This document shows positions 1 to 6,806 of a DNA stretch of 18,277 nucleotides, piece by piece. The translations under genes were made by a program, and so were the position numbers. How positions within the stretch are numbered: position 1 is the stretch's first letter; each line of letters starts with the position of its first letter. Under the pieces are notes generated by a model. That model did no database searches and was not told the origin of the DNA. It saw only the letters and a list, made by a program, of their open reading frames with translations. The stretch is from an uncultured Bacilli bacterium (GTDB lineage Bacteria; Bacillota_I; Bacilli_A; RF39; UBA660): positions 1 through 18,277 of the forward strand of contig CAKORV010000024.1 in the NCBI GenBank assembly GCA_934101625.1. Direction: 5' to 3'.

Positions 1-2
1 AT

Positions 3-1175
3 ACAAATAGTAAAGAAGTATATAAAGGAAATGATGTAACATTCACAATAACACCAAATGAAGGTTATACATTAGAAGATGCAAGTATAAGTTGTACAAA
101 TGGAACATTAACAGATAATCTCTTAACAATATCAAATATACAAAGTGATGTAACTTGTACAATAACACTTGATGAAGATGGAATAACACTAGCCCAAGCA
201 ATGTTAAGAGATAATACTACAATCAAAGAAAGAACAAGCTTTGGTGCTTTTACAGAAACTACAACTGGAACATTATATAAATCTAATAAAACAGAAGATG
301 GTAGTGAGGTATACTATTATTCGGGAGATACAACTAATAATTGGGTTAAATTTGGAGGCTATTATTGGAGAATAATAAGAACAAATGAAGATGGTAGTGT
401 AAGAATACTATATTCAGGAACTAGCCATAATGGTTCACTAGGATACATAAATAGTAGCACATTTAACGACAATTATACAGATGCTAAATATGTAGGATAT
501 ATGTATGGAACAAGTGGTACACTTGCAAATAATAGAACTAATACGAATAACAGTACAATAAAAAATACAATAGATACATGGTACAAAAATAATTTGTTAA
601 CTAATTATGACAAATATATTAGTAAGACTGCAATATATTGTAATGATAGGGCTGGAATACCAGATATAAATACAAATGACAGATTTTCTACTGTTGCCTA
701 TTCAAGGGTAACGAGCGCAAATCCTTCTTATAAATGTGGAGCAAATACAAGTAATGGATTATCTTCAACTGCAGATAGTGCTGATAAATTTAATGCAAGT
801 ACTAGTGACGATGGAAACGGAAAACTTAAGTATCCTATAGCTCTTATGACAGCTGATGAAATAGTTTTTGCGGGTAGCGGGTATAGAATAAAATCAAATT
901 CAGATGCATGGTATTATGTAAACAGTGCAGGAGGTTCTATAACGGGCAATAATCGTTGGTGGTTACTTACACCTGCTTTAATAAATAATGAGTGTTCGAA
1001 CGTGTTTTTTATTTCTAATTCTGATGACAATTATCCTTGGAGTATGGAATATAGATATGTAACTGCTTCGTATGCAGTTCGACCTGTTATAAGTTTATCT
1101 TCTTGTGCCAAAGTGAAATCAGGTATTGGTACACCAGATAGTCCATATGAAATAGATGAAAATAGTTGTAGTTAA
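3..1175 (+). CDS. Secreted repeat/lectin-like surface protein, 3' part only (5' end outside window)
   Basis: The reading frame is open to the left edge, so this is the C-terminal part (about 390 residues) of a longer protein. The ATG at 201 is internal, because in-frame coding sequence with the same domain grammar runs upstream of it. The first ~60 residues are the end of a divergent InlB B-repeat-like unit (TPNEGY, SCTNG, LTISNI, VTCTIT). The rest is a lectin-like head seen four times in this window: YWRIIRTNEDGS, GYMYG, IDTWYKNNL, YISKTAIYCND, YPIALMTADE, WWLLTPA, VRPVISL and a closing GxGTxxxPYEI tail. The WW..xP and RPVISL anchors resemble DUF6273-type C-type-lectin-like domains (inference). 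About 40 residues between them (near 970-1085) differ completely from the paralogues. The head is closest to that of the gene at 12538. A terminator follows. Extracellular adhesion or ligand binding is likely but unproven. Confidence 0.8.
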   Translation, partial: TNSKEVYKGNDVTFTITPNEGYTLEDASISCTNGTLTDNLLTISNIQSDVTCTITLDEDGITLAQAMLRDNTTIKERTSFGAFTETTTGTLYKSNKTEDGSEVYYYSGDTTNNWVKFGGYYWRIIRTNEDGSVRILYSGTSHNGSLGYINSSTFNDNYTDAKYVGYMYGTSGTLANNRTNTNNSTIKNTIDTWYKNNLLTNYDKYISKTAIYCNDRAGIPDINTNDRFSTVAYSRVTSANPSYKCGANTSNGLSSTADSADKFNASTSDDGNGKLKYPIALMTADEIVFAGSGYRIKSNSDAWYYVNSAGGSITGNNRWWLLTPALINNECSNVFFISNSDDNYPWSMEYRYVTASYAVRPVISLSSCAKVKSGIGTPDSPYEIDENSCS

Positions 1176-1185
1176 ATAAATATGA

Positions 1186-1214
1186 GGAAATTAGTTTTTA
1201 CTAATTTTCTTTTT
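1186..1214 (+). terminator. Rho-independent terminator after the first surface-protein gene
   Basis: A 10-bp stem (1186-1195 with 1200-1209, one G-U pair), a four-T loop and a T5 tract (1210-1214). It is nearly the same sequence as the hairpin after the second gene (3542-3569), with one base difference in the loop and a G-U in place of a Watson-Crick pair. The tail of the T tract merges into the -35 box of the next gene. Confidence 0.8.
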
Positions 1215-2570
1215 GACTTTAGTAATACTAAATAGTAAAATTATATTTAGGATAGGGAGTGTTAGTGATGAAGAAGATTAGATATATTTTTGTGATATTT
1301 TTTGTATTATTAATTAATATAAATATAGAAGCTAAAATGGTAAATAGTACTAGTGAATCTAGTTTAAGTAGTGATTTAAATATATTTTATAATAGTTTAA
1401 ATAATTCTAATGAAAGAATATTATCTACAAATAGATTTAATTGTAGTAGTACTGGATGTACTTCGAGTACATTTAATAATTTAGGTTTATTAAGTTCTTA
1501 TGAGTATGAAAAGTTAGGTGGTAATAAATCATATTTATATAAAGTAAAACCTTATTATATATTAAATGGTACAACTATAGAAAATTTAAATGGATATGAT
1601 AGAACAAGTGGATTAAGACCAGCTGGTTATTTAACACATGATACTGAAGTGACAGGTAATGGTACACAAAATGATCCATGGGTAATAAAAGGTAATGTCA
1701 CATATGAAGTTAATATAACATCAAGTGGTGGCTCTTCATCTATAACTAATGCTAAAGTTAGTGGTGGAGAAACATTAACAATAACACTAACACCAAATAC
1801 AGGATACTCAACAAGTGGAATAACAACCACATGTAAAAACGGAGTAATAAATGGTAATATACTAACAATAAGTAATATAAAAGAAAATTTAAGTTGTATG
1901 GTTATATTTACAAAATTAACATATACAGTATCGATATCATCATCAACAGGAAGTGTAAGCCCTTCAAGTATATCAGCTGAATATGGAACAAGTAAAACAG
2001 TAAGTTTAACACCTAAAACAGGATATACATTAACCGGGGCCACAACAACATGTAAAAATGGAGTAATAAGTGGAAGCATATTAAAAATAAGTAATATAAC
2101 ACAAAATATAGGATGTACAGTAACGTTCCCTAAAATAACATATTCATATTCAGTCGTAGGAAGTGGAGGAACAGTAAGTCCAAAAAGTGGAAGTGTAACA
2201 CATGGTTCATCATTAACATTTACACTAACACCAAGTTCAGGGTATGAACTAGAAGGAAGTACAACAACATGTAAAGGAACAATAAGTGGAAGTAAACTAA
2301 CAATAAGCAATATAACAAATGGATTTAGTTGTACAGTAACATTCCATAAGATACAAAAAGCATTTGTAGCAAAACTATTAGAAGATAATCCAACAGTGAA
2401 AACAAGAACAGATTTTAGTACAGTGTTGGAAACAACTACCACAGGAACAATATATAAACAAACAAGTACAACAAGTAAGAAAATGACAGAAGATGTTAAT
2501 AGGGATGGAAAAGGAGAAGATGTATACTATTTCGCAGGTAATCCAACAAATAACTGGGTTAAATTTGGAA
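1196..2570 (+). repeat. Unit 1 of a ~1.375-kb direct repeat (identical to 3551-4925)
   Basis: By visual alignment at a constant offset of 2,355 bp this stretch matches 3551-4925 without a difference I could find. Translations in the coding frame and on the opposite strand are identical over the compared range. It covers the terminator loop and 3' arm, promoter, ribosome binding site, and codons 1 to about 434 of the gene. To the left the match is lost by a one-T difference in the terminator loop. To the right it ends sharply after the codons for NNWVKFG. Confidence 0.9.
1213..1241 (+). promoter_or_regulatory. Promoter of surface-protein copy A
   Basis: TTGACT at 1213-1218, a 17-bp spacer and TAAAAT at 1236-1241. 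The -35 box begins inside the T tract of the preceding terminator. The identical promoter is found 2,355 bp further on in front of copy B, so both copies should have the same basal expression. The ribosome binding site GGGAG (1255-1259) lies 8 nt before the ATG at 1268. Confidence 0.75.
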
Positions 2571-3550
2571 GATATGAAACAGACTTTTATTCTTACAGAG
2601 GATATAATTCTTCAACATCTACAACATCTTTCTATGATTATCCAACATTAACTAAATGTAAAAACGGAGATAGTTCTCATGAAACATATTTCTATGGATG
2701 TGATAAACATGTCTATGGTTCTGCAGGTAGTGATATGTACTGGAGAATAATAAGAATAAATGAAGATAATAGTATTAGACTTTTATATGCTGGTACTAGT
2801 CCTACAACGTTAGATGCATTTATAGCTGAGGCTATTTCATTTGGATATGATGATGCGACTGTTGCGTATGCAGGTTATATGTATGGTGGAGCAAGTAGTT
2901 TGGCTGATACAAGAAAAAATACTAATGATAGTGAAATAAAAACATATGTAGATTATTGGTATAAGAATGCCTTATTAAATAGTTATGACAAATACATAAG
3001 TAAAACTGCAATATATTGTAATGATAGAAGTATATATTCTGGAACATATGGAGAAACAAGTCAATTCTATTATGGTGCATATTCAAGATTAAGAGAGAAT
3101 AAATATCCAACATATAAGTGTGGAGGAAATGGAACTGGTGGATTATTTGAAAGTACACAAGCTACTGCCGATAAATTTAGTGCAAGTACTAGTAGTGGTG
3201 GAAATGGAAATCTTATATATCCAGCAGCAATGATAACTGCAGATGAAGTTGCTTTCGCAGGTGGTGGATTCAAAATAACAGGAATTCCTTACTACTCAAA
3301 AAATGCAAATGGAGATACACTTGTAAGTTCTACTAATTGGAGAACTATGACACCTGCTTACATAGGCTCAAGTCCTTATATGTATACAATTAGATCAGGT
3401 CAATTAATTACTAATCGTAATATTGCAATAAATGTATTAAGACCAGTAATAAGTTTAAAAGCATGTGTTAAATATTCAAGTGGAGATGGTTCTTCAACTA
3501 ATCCATATCAAGTAACAATAGATACAACTTGTTCAAATCAAGAAAATTAG
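1268..3550 (+). CDS. Secreted surface protein copy A: N-terminal module, three InlB-like repeats, lectin-like head
   Basis: 760 residues starting at ATG 1268. The in-frame GTG at 1259 overlaps the ribosome binding site and is rejected. A signal peptide (MKKIRYIFVIFFVLLININIEA) with a likely cut after IEA indicates export. Residues ~25-142 form an N-terminal module ending in LRPAGYL and GNGTQNDPWVI. Three divergent InlB B-repeat-like units follow (~143-217, ~218-292, ~293-362), each with TPxxGY, a Cys-containing TTTCK strand and a second Cys in CxVxF. The head spans ~363-760 with YWRIIRINEDNS, YWYKNAL, YISKTAIYCNDRS, YPAAMITADE, NWRTMTPA, LRPVISL and a GDGSSTNPYQV tail. Relative to the heads at 3 and 12538 it has an extra ~45-residue Cys-containing segment before YWRIIR. 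No LPXTG or C-terminal membrane anchor is visible. Domain names are from recalled family patterns; function is unknown, with adhesion or ligand binding plausible. Confidence 0.88.
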   Translation: MKKIRYIFVIFFVLLININIEAKMVNSTSESSLSSDLNIFYNSLNNSNERILSTNRFNCSSTGCTSSTFNNLGLLSSYEYEKLGGNKSYLYKVKPYYILNGTTIENLNGYDRTSGLRPAGYLTHDTEVTGNGTQNDPWVIKGNVTYEVNITSSGGSSSITNAKVSGGETLTITLTPNTGYSTSGITTTCKNGVINGNILTISNIKENLSCMVIFTKLTYTVSISSSTGSVSPSSISAEYGTSKTVSLTPKTGYTLTGATTTCKNGVISGSILKISNITQNIGCTVTFPKITYSYSVVGSGGTVSPKSGSVTHGSSLTFTLTPSSGYELEGSTTTCKGTISGSKLTISNITNGFSCTVTFHKIQKAFVAKLLEDNPTVKTRTDFSTVLETTTTGTIYKQTSTTSKKMTEDVNRDGKGEDVYYFAGNPTNNWVKFGRYETDFYSYRGYNSSTSTTSFYDYPTLTKCKNGDSSHETYFYGCDKHVYGSAGSDMYWRIIRINEDNSIRLLYAGTSPTTLDAFIAEAISFGYDDATVAYAGYMYGGASSLADTRKNTNDSEIKTYVDYWYKNALLNSYDKYISKTAIYCNDRSIYSGTYGETSQFYYGAYSRLRENKYPTYKCGGNGTGGLFESTQATADKFSASTSSGGNGNLIYPAAMITADEVAFAGGGFKITGIPYYSKNANGDTLVSSTNWRTMTPAYIGSSPYMYTIRSGQLITNRNIAINVLRPVISLKACVKYSSGDGSSTNPYQVTIDTTCSNQEN

Positions 3551-3569
3551 TTTTACTAATTTTCTTTTT
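3542..3569 (+). terminator. Rho-independent terminator after copy A, containing its stop codon
   Basis: A perfect 10-bp stem (3542-3551 with 3555-3564), a TTT loop and a T5 tract at 3565-3569. The TAG stop codon (3548-3550) lies inside the 5' arm, so a terminating ribosome would cover the hairpin. Confidence 0.85.
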
Positions 3570-4925
3570 GACTTTAGTAATACTAAATAGTAAAATTATA
3601 TTTAGGATAGGGAGTGTTAGTGATGAAGAAGATTAGATATATTTTTGTGATATTTTTTGTATTATTAATTAATATAAATATAGAAGCTAAAATGGTAAAT
3701 AGTACTAGTGAATCTAGTTTAAGTAGTGATTTAAATATATTTTATAATAGTTTAAATAATTCTAATGAAAGAATATTATCTACAAATAGATTTAATTGTA
3801 GTAGTACTGGATGTACTTCGAGTACATTTAATAATTTAGGTTTATTAAGTTCTTATGAGTATGAAAAGTTAGGTGGTAATAAATCATATTTATATAAAGT
3901 AAAACCTTATTATATATTAAATGGTACAACTATAGAAAATTTAAATGGATATGATAGAACAAGTGGATTAAGACCAGCTGGTTATTTAACACATGATACT
4001 GAAGTGACAGGTAATGGTACACAAAATGATCCATGGGTAATAAAAGGTAATGTCACATATGAAGTTAATATAACATCAAGTGGTGGCTCTTCATCTATAA
4101 CTAATGCTAAAGTTAGTGGTGGAGAAACATTAACAATAACACTAACACCAAATACAGGATACTCAACAAGTGGAATAACAACCACATGTAAAAACGGAGT
4201 AATAAATGGTAATATACTAACAATAAGTAATATAAAAGAAAATTTAAGTTGTATGGTTATATTTACAAAATTAACATATACAGTATCGATATCATCATCA
4301 ACAGGAAGTGTAAGCCCTTCAAGTATATCAGCTGAATATGGAACAAGTAAAACAGTAAGTTTAACACCTAAAACAGGATATACATTAACCGGGGCCACAA
4401 CAACATGTAAAAATGGAGTAATAAGTGGAAGCATATTAAAAATAAGTAATATAACACAAAATATAGGATGTACAGTAACGTTCCCTAAAATAACATATTC
4501 ATATTCAGTCGTAGGAAGTGGAGGAACAGTAAGTCCAAAAAGTGGAAGTGTAACACATGGTTCATCATTAACATTTACACTAACACCAAGTTCAGGGTAT
4601 GAACTAGAAGGAAGTACAACAACATGTAAAGGAACAATAAGTGGAAGTAAACTAACAATAAGCAATATAACAAATGGATTTAGTTGTACAGTAACATTCC
4701 ATAAGATACAAAAAGCATTTGTAGCAAAACTATTAGAAGATAATCCAACAGTGAAAACAAGAACAGATTTTAGTACAGTGTTGGAAACAACTACCACAGG
4801 AACAATATATAAACAAACAAGTACAACAAGTAAGAAAATGACAGAAGATGTTAATAGGGATGGAAAAGGAGAAGATGTATACTATTTCGCAGGTAATCCA
4901 ACAAATAACTGGGTTAAATTTGGAA
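3551..4925 (+). repeat. Unit 2 of the ~1.375-kb direct repeat (identical to 1196-2570)
   Basis: Second copy of the block at 1196-2570. It carries the 3' part of the intergenic terminator, the promoter, the ribosome binding site, and the 5' ~1.3 kb of copy B. Identity ends at 4925, where the lectin-like head starts to diverge. Confidence 0.9.
3568..3596 (+). promoter_or_regulatory. Promoter of surface-protein copy B
   Basis: TTGACT (3568-3573), 17-bp spacer, TAAAAT (3591-3596): an exact duplicate of the promoter at 1213-1241, again starting in the T tract of the upstream terminator. The GGGAG ribosome binding site sits 8 nt before ATG 3623. Confidence 0.75.
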
Positions 4926-5905
4926 CTTATTCATCAGACTATTATGTTTATAAAGGATACGAGTCTTCTACCGATACATCCGGTTCATATTATGAATATA
5001 CAACATTAACTAAGTGTAAAAACGGTGATGGAGGATTTGAAGATTATTACTATAACTGTGAAAAATATACTTATGCAACAGCTGGAACTTCTATGTATTG
5101 GAGAATAATAAGAATTAATGAAGATAATAGTATTAGACTTTTATATATGGGTACTAGTCCTACAACATCAGTTGGATATATAGGATATTATGTATCATAC
5201 AATATAGATTATGATCATCCTAAATATTTTGGATACATGTACGGAGAAGGTACAACACTAGCATCTGCAAGAAATAATACAACAAGTAGTTTATATAAAG
5301 AACATATAGATTATTGGTATAAAAATTCACTAGCAAATGATGATAAATATATAAGTAAAACTGCAATATATTGTAACGATAGAAGTGTAAGTGATGGATC
5401 TTATAATACAACAAAAACTGCATTCTACATGGGAGGTTATACTAGATTAAAAACAAATAAAACTCCTACATATAAATGTGGTGGTAATGGAACTGGTGGA
5501 TTATTTGAAAGTACACAAGCTACAGCTGATAAATTCAGTGTAAGTACAAGTAGTGGTGGTAATGGAAAACTAACATACCCTGCAGCCTTAATTACCGCAG
5601 ATGAAGCTGCATACGCAGGTGCAGTATGGGGAACAGCAGCAAGTACATATTTATCTGTAGATGGTAATGGAAATAAATATGGAAACAACTGGAAAACAAT
5701 GACGCCTTGTTATGGCTCAGGATTAAAACATATGTGCTCAATGCGTAGCTCATCAGCCTTAAGTATAAATACTATAACAGGTATAAATGCCATAAGACCA
5801 GTAATAAGTTTAAAAGCATGTGTTAAATACTCTAGTGGAGATGGTAGTATTTCTAATCCATATCAAGTAACAATAGATACAACTTGTTCAAATCAAGAAA
5901 ATTAA
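3623..5905 (+). CDS. Secreted surface protein copy B (tandem paralogue with a diverged head)
   Basis: 760 residues, the same length as copy A. The signal peptide, N-terminal module, three InlB-like repeats and start of the head (residues 1 to ~434) are identical in protein and, by eye, in DNA. Beyond that point the head keeps its scaffold (CKNGD, MYWRIIRINEDNS, IDYWYKNSL, YISKTAIYCNDRS, TYKCGGNGTGGLF, YPAALITADE, NWKTMTP, IRPVISLKACVKYSSGDGS) while segments between are replaced. The most variable stretches are the ~45-residue insert before YWRIIR, the segment after GTSPTT, and the ~60 residues between ITADE and RPVISL. The last ~50 bp again match copy A. Unlike copy A it is not followed by the duplicated terminator. 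Its likely role is display of an alternative binding head on the same stalk (inference). Confidence 0.88.
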   Translation: MKKIRYIFVIFFVLLININIEAKMVNSTSESSLSSDLNIFYNSLNNSNERILSTNRFNCSSTGCTSSTFNNLGLLSSYEYEKLGGNKSYLYKVKPYYILNGTTIENLNGYDRTSGLRPAGYLTHDTEVTGNGTQNDPWVIKGNVTYEVNITSSGGSSSITNAKVSGGETLTITLTPNTGYSTSGITTTCKNGVINGNILTISNIKENLSCMVIFTKLTYTVSISSSTGSVSPSSISAEYGTSKTVSLTPKTGYTLTGATTTCKNGVISGSILKISNITQNIGCTVTFPKITYSYSVVGSGGTVSPKSGSVTHGSSLTFTLTPSSGYELEGSTTTCKGTISGSKLTISNITNGFSCTVTFHKIQKAFVAKLLEDNPTVKTRTDFSTVLETTTTGTIYKQTSTTSKKMTEDVNRDGKGEDVYYFAGNPTNNWVKFGTYSSDYYVYKGYESSTDTSGSYYEYTTLTKCKNGDGGFEDYYYNCEKYTYATAGTSMYWRIIRINEDNSIRLLYMGTSPTTSVGYIGYYVSYNIDYDHPKYFGYMYGEGTTLASARNNTTSSLYKEHIDYWYKNSLANDDKYISKTAIYCNDRSVSDGSYNTTKTAFYMGGYTRLKTNKTPTYKCGGNGTGGLFESTQATADKFSVSTSSGGNGKLTYPAALITADEAAYAGAVWGTAASTYLSVDGNGNKYGNNWKTMTPCYGSGLKHMCSMRSSSALSINTITGINAIRPVISLKACVKYSSGDGSISNPYQVTIDTTCSNQEN

Positions 5906-5907
5906 TC

Positions 5908-5936
5908 TTGAACTTATAAAAAAATTAATATATAAT
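5908..5936 (+). promoter_or_regulatory. Promoter of the T-box/glyS operon
   Basis: TTGAAC at 5908-5913, a 17-bp spacer and a consensus TATAAT at 5931-5936, starting only 3 nt after the stop codon of copy B. It implies a transcript start near 5943. No convincing terminator lies between copy B and this promoter, since the TCAAGA/TCTTGA inverted repeat at 5892-5910 has no T tract after it. Confidence 0.7.
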
Positions 5937-5940
5937 TAAT

Positions 5941-6067
5941 TTAGAAAAGCGATGACGAGTGTGGAAAACTAAGAGCTATATAATAAAAAGAGATTCTTCT
6001 TGAATAAATTAGGTGGAACCGCTGACATTAAGTTAGTCCTAATAAATAAAGAATCTCTTTATTTTTT
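5941..6067 (+). promoter_or_regulatory. T-box leader (glycine-type), unusually short
   Basis: The antiterminator is textbook: TTAGG (6009-6013), T-box bulge TGGAACC (6014-6020), helix GCTGAC (6021-6026) with GTTAGT (6032-6037) around loop ATTAA, then CCTAA (6038-6042) closing the lower helix. In T-boxes the bulge UGGN pairs with the tRNA 3' end; here N is A, matching a U73 discriminator base, which bacterial tRNA-Gly carries. This agrees with the glycyl-tRNA synthetase gene in the operon. A 12-bp stem (5987-5998 with 6049-6060) plus a T6 tract (6062-6067) forms the terminator. Only ~45 nt are available for Stem I; a GATGACGAGTG segment (5951-5961) recalls the conserved K-turn/AGUA region, and the only glycine codon candidate is GGA at 5963-5965. 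Upstream architecture is therefore non-canonical. Confidence 0.85.
6049..6067 (+). terminator. T-box-linked terminator, 3' arm and T tract
   Basis: AAGAATCTCTTT (6049-6060) is perfectly complementary to AAAGAGATTCTT (5987-5998), and is followed by A and six T residues. The two arms enclose the entire antiterminator. Canonical T-boxes instead share nucleotides between antiterminator 3' half and terminator 5' half. Confidence 0.75.
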
Positions 6068-6077
6068 GGAGGAGTAT

Positions 6078-6806
6078 ATGAAAATAAGAGGTAAAAATGC
6101 ATTAAATGCTAACAGAATAAGAAGATTAGTTTTTGACTTTGAAGAAATCAGAGCAACTAGTGAAATTAAAGCTCATCCTAATAATGGTACAATACTAAAT
6201 AGAATAAAAGAACTAAATGATGATGAGCAAAGAAAAGAAGTATTAGAAATGTTTTTAAATGGAGATTCTATTCATACATTAATACCTTTAGTAGAATTCA
6301 AAGATAAGGGTTACATAAGAGTTGAAATGAATTCAGATAGACTATTAGATTTAAGGTTAAAAAATACTGATGAAAATAAAAAATTAATAAGAATGATTAA
6401 TAATAAATATAAACAAGATAGATATTCTAATTTACTTAATGAAGAATATGATTGTTATTTGATTAGAGATTCTAAAAGAGCTAGAAGTTATTGTAGTACT
6501 TATACTAATGTAGAAAATAGAAATGTAAAAACATTTATTATAGAACTTTTAAAAGAAGAAGAGTGTGTATATGATTTAATTAAATCTATAATAGATAAAG
6601 AGTTAGTTAGTAAAAATATGGATATAAATATTGATACATTGAGATTTTTAAATACATGGTATAATGTTTATGATACTTATAAAGTAGGAAATAAAATATT
6701 AGAAGTATCTGGTAAATATAGTGAATTAGTTAATGATTATATTAATAAGTTATTAAAAGAAAATGTAGAAGCTAAGAAATTACAAATGAAAATGGAGGGA
6801 TTTTAA
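6078..6806 (+). CDS. Unrecognised 242-aa protein between the T-box and glyS
   Basis: Starts at ATG 6078, just behind a GGAGGAG ribosome binding site (6068-6074). An upstream in-frame start at 6000 lies inside the T-box and is rejected. The product is soluble-looking, Lys/Glu/Asn-rich and mostly helical, with no signal peptide or membrane segment. The N-terminal ~30 residues are basic (KIRGKNALNANRIRRLVFDF), the middle has IKAHPNNGTILNRIKELNDDE, and the C-terminal third is predicted helix (LKEEECVYDLIKSIIDKEL, YINKLLKENVEAKKL). I recognise no family. Its stop TAA overlaps the glyS ATG by one base (TAATG), and the glyS ribosome binding site GGAGGGA lies in its last codons, so the two are probably translationally coupled. 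Placement under a glycine T-box suggests a link to glycine or tRNA-Gly supply, or simple co-transcription. In many Firmicutes recO occupies this spot, but I see no RecO motifs. Confidence 0.75.
   Translation: MKIRGKNALNANRIRRLVFDFEEIRATSEIKAHPNNGTILNRIKELNDDEQRKEVLEMFLNGDSIHTLIPLVEFKDKGYIRVEMNSDRLLDLRLKNTDENKKLIRMINNKYKQDRYSNLLNEEYDCYLIRDSKRARSYCSTYTNVENRNVKTFIIELLKEEECVYDLIKSIIDKELVSKNMDINIDTLRFLNTWYNVYDTYKVGNKILEVSGKYSELVNDYINKLLKENVEAKKLQMKMEGF

Noticed and set aside
201..1175. First surface gene starting at ATG 201
   Set aside because: The same frame is open and domain-like to the left edge, and there is no ribosome binding site before 201.
1627..2442. Long minus-strand open frames inside copies A and B (also 3982-4797)
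   Set aside because: They are opposite-strand shadows of Thr/Ser-rich repeats, have no ribosome binding site and show unnatural Val/Leu/Pro composition.
1196..5905. Diversity-generating retroelement system
   Set aside because: The head resembles such targets, but no reverse transcriptase, template repeat or accessory gene is in the window. Differences between copies A and B include length changes and non-adenine positions.
5892..5910. Terminator after copy B (TCAAGA/TCTTGA)
   Set aside because: The inverted repeat is short and followed by A-rich sequence without a T tract.
6000..6077. N-terminal extension of the gene before glyS from 6000
   Set aside because: It lies within the T-box antiterminator and terminator; the strong ribosome binding site is directly before ATG 6078.
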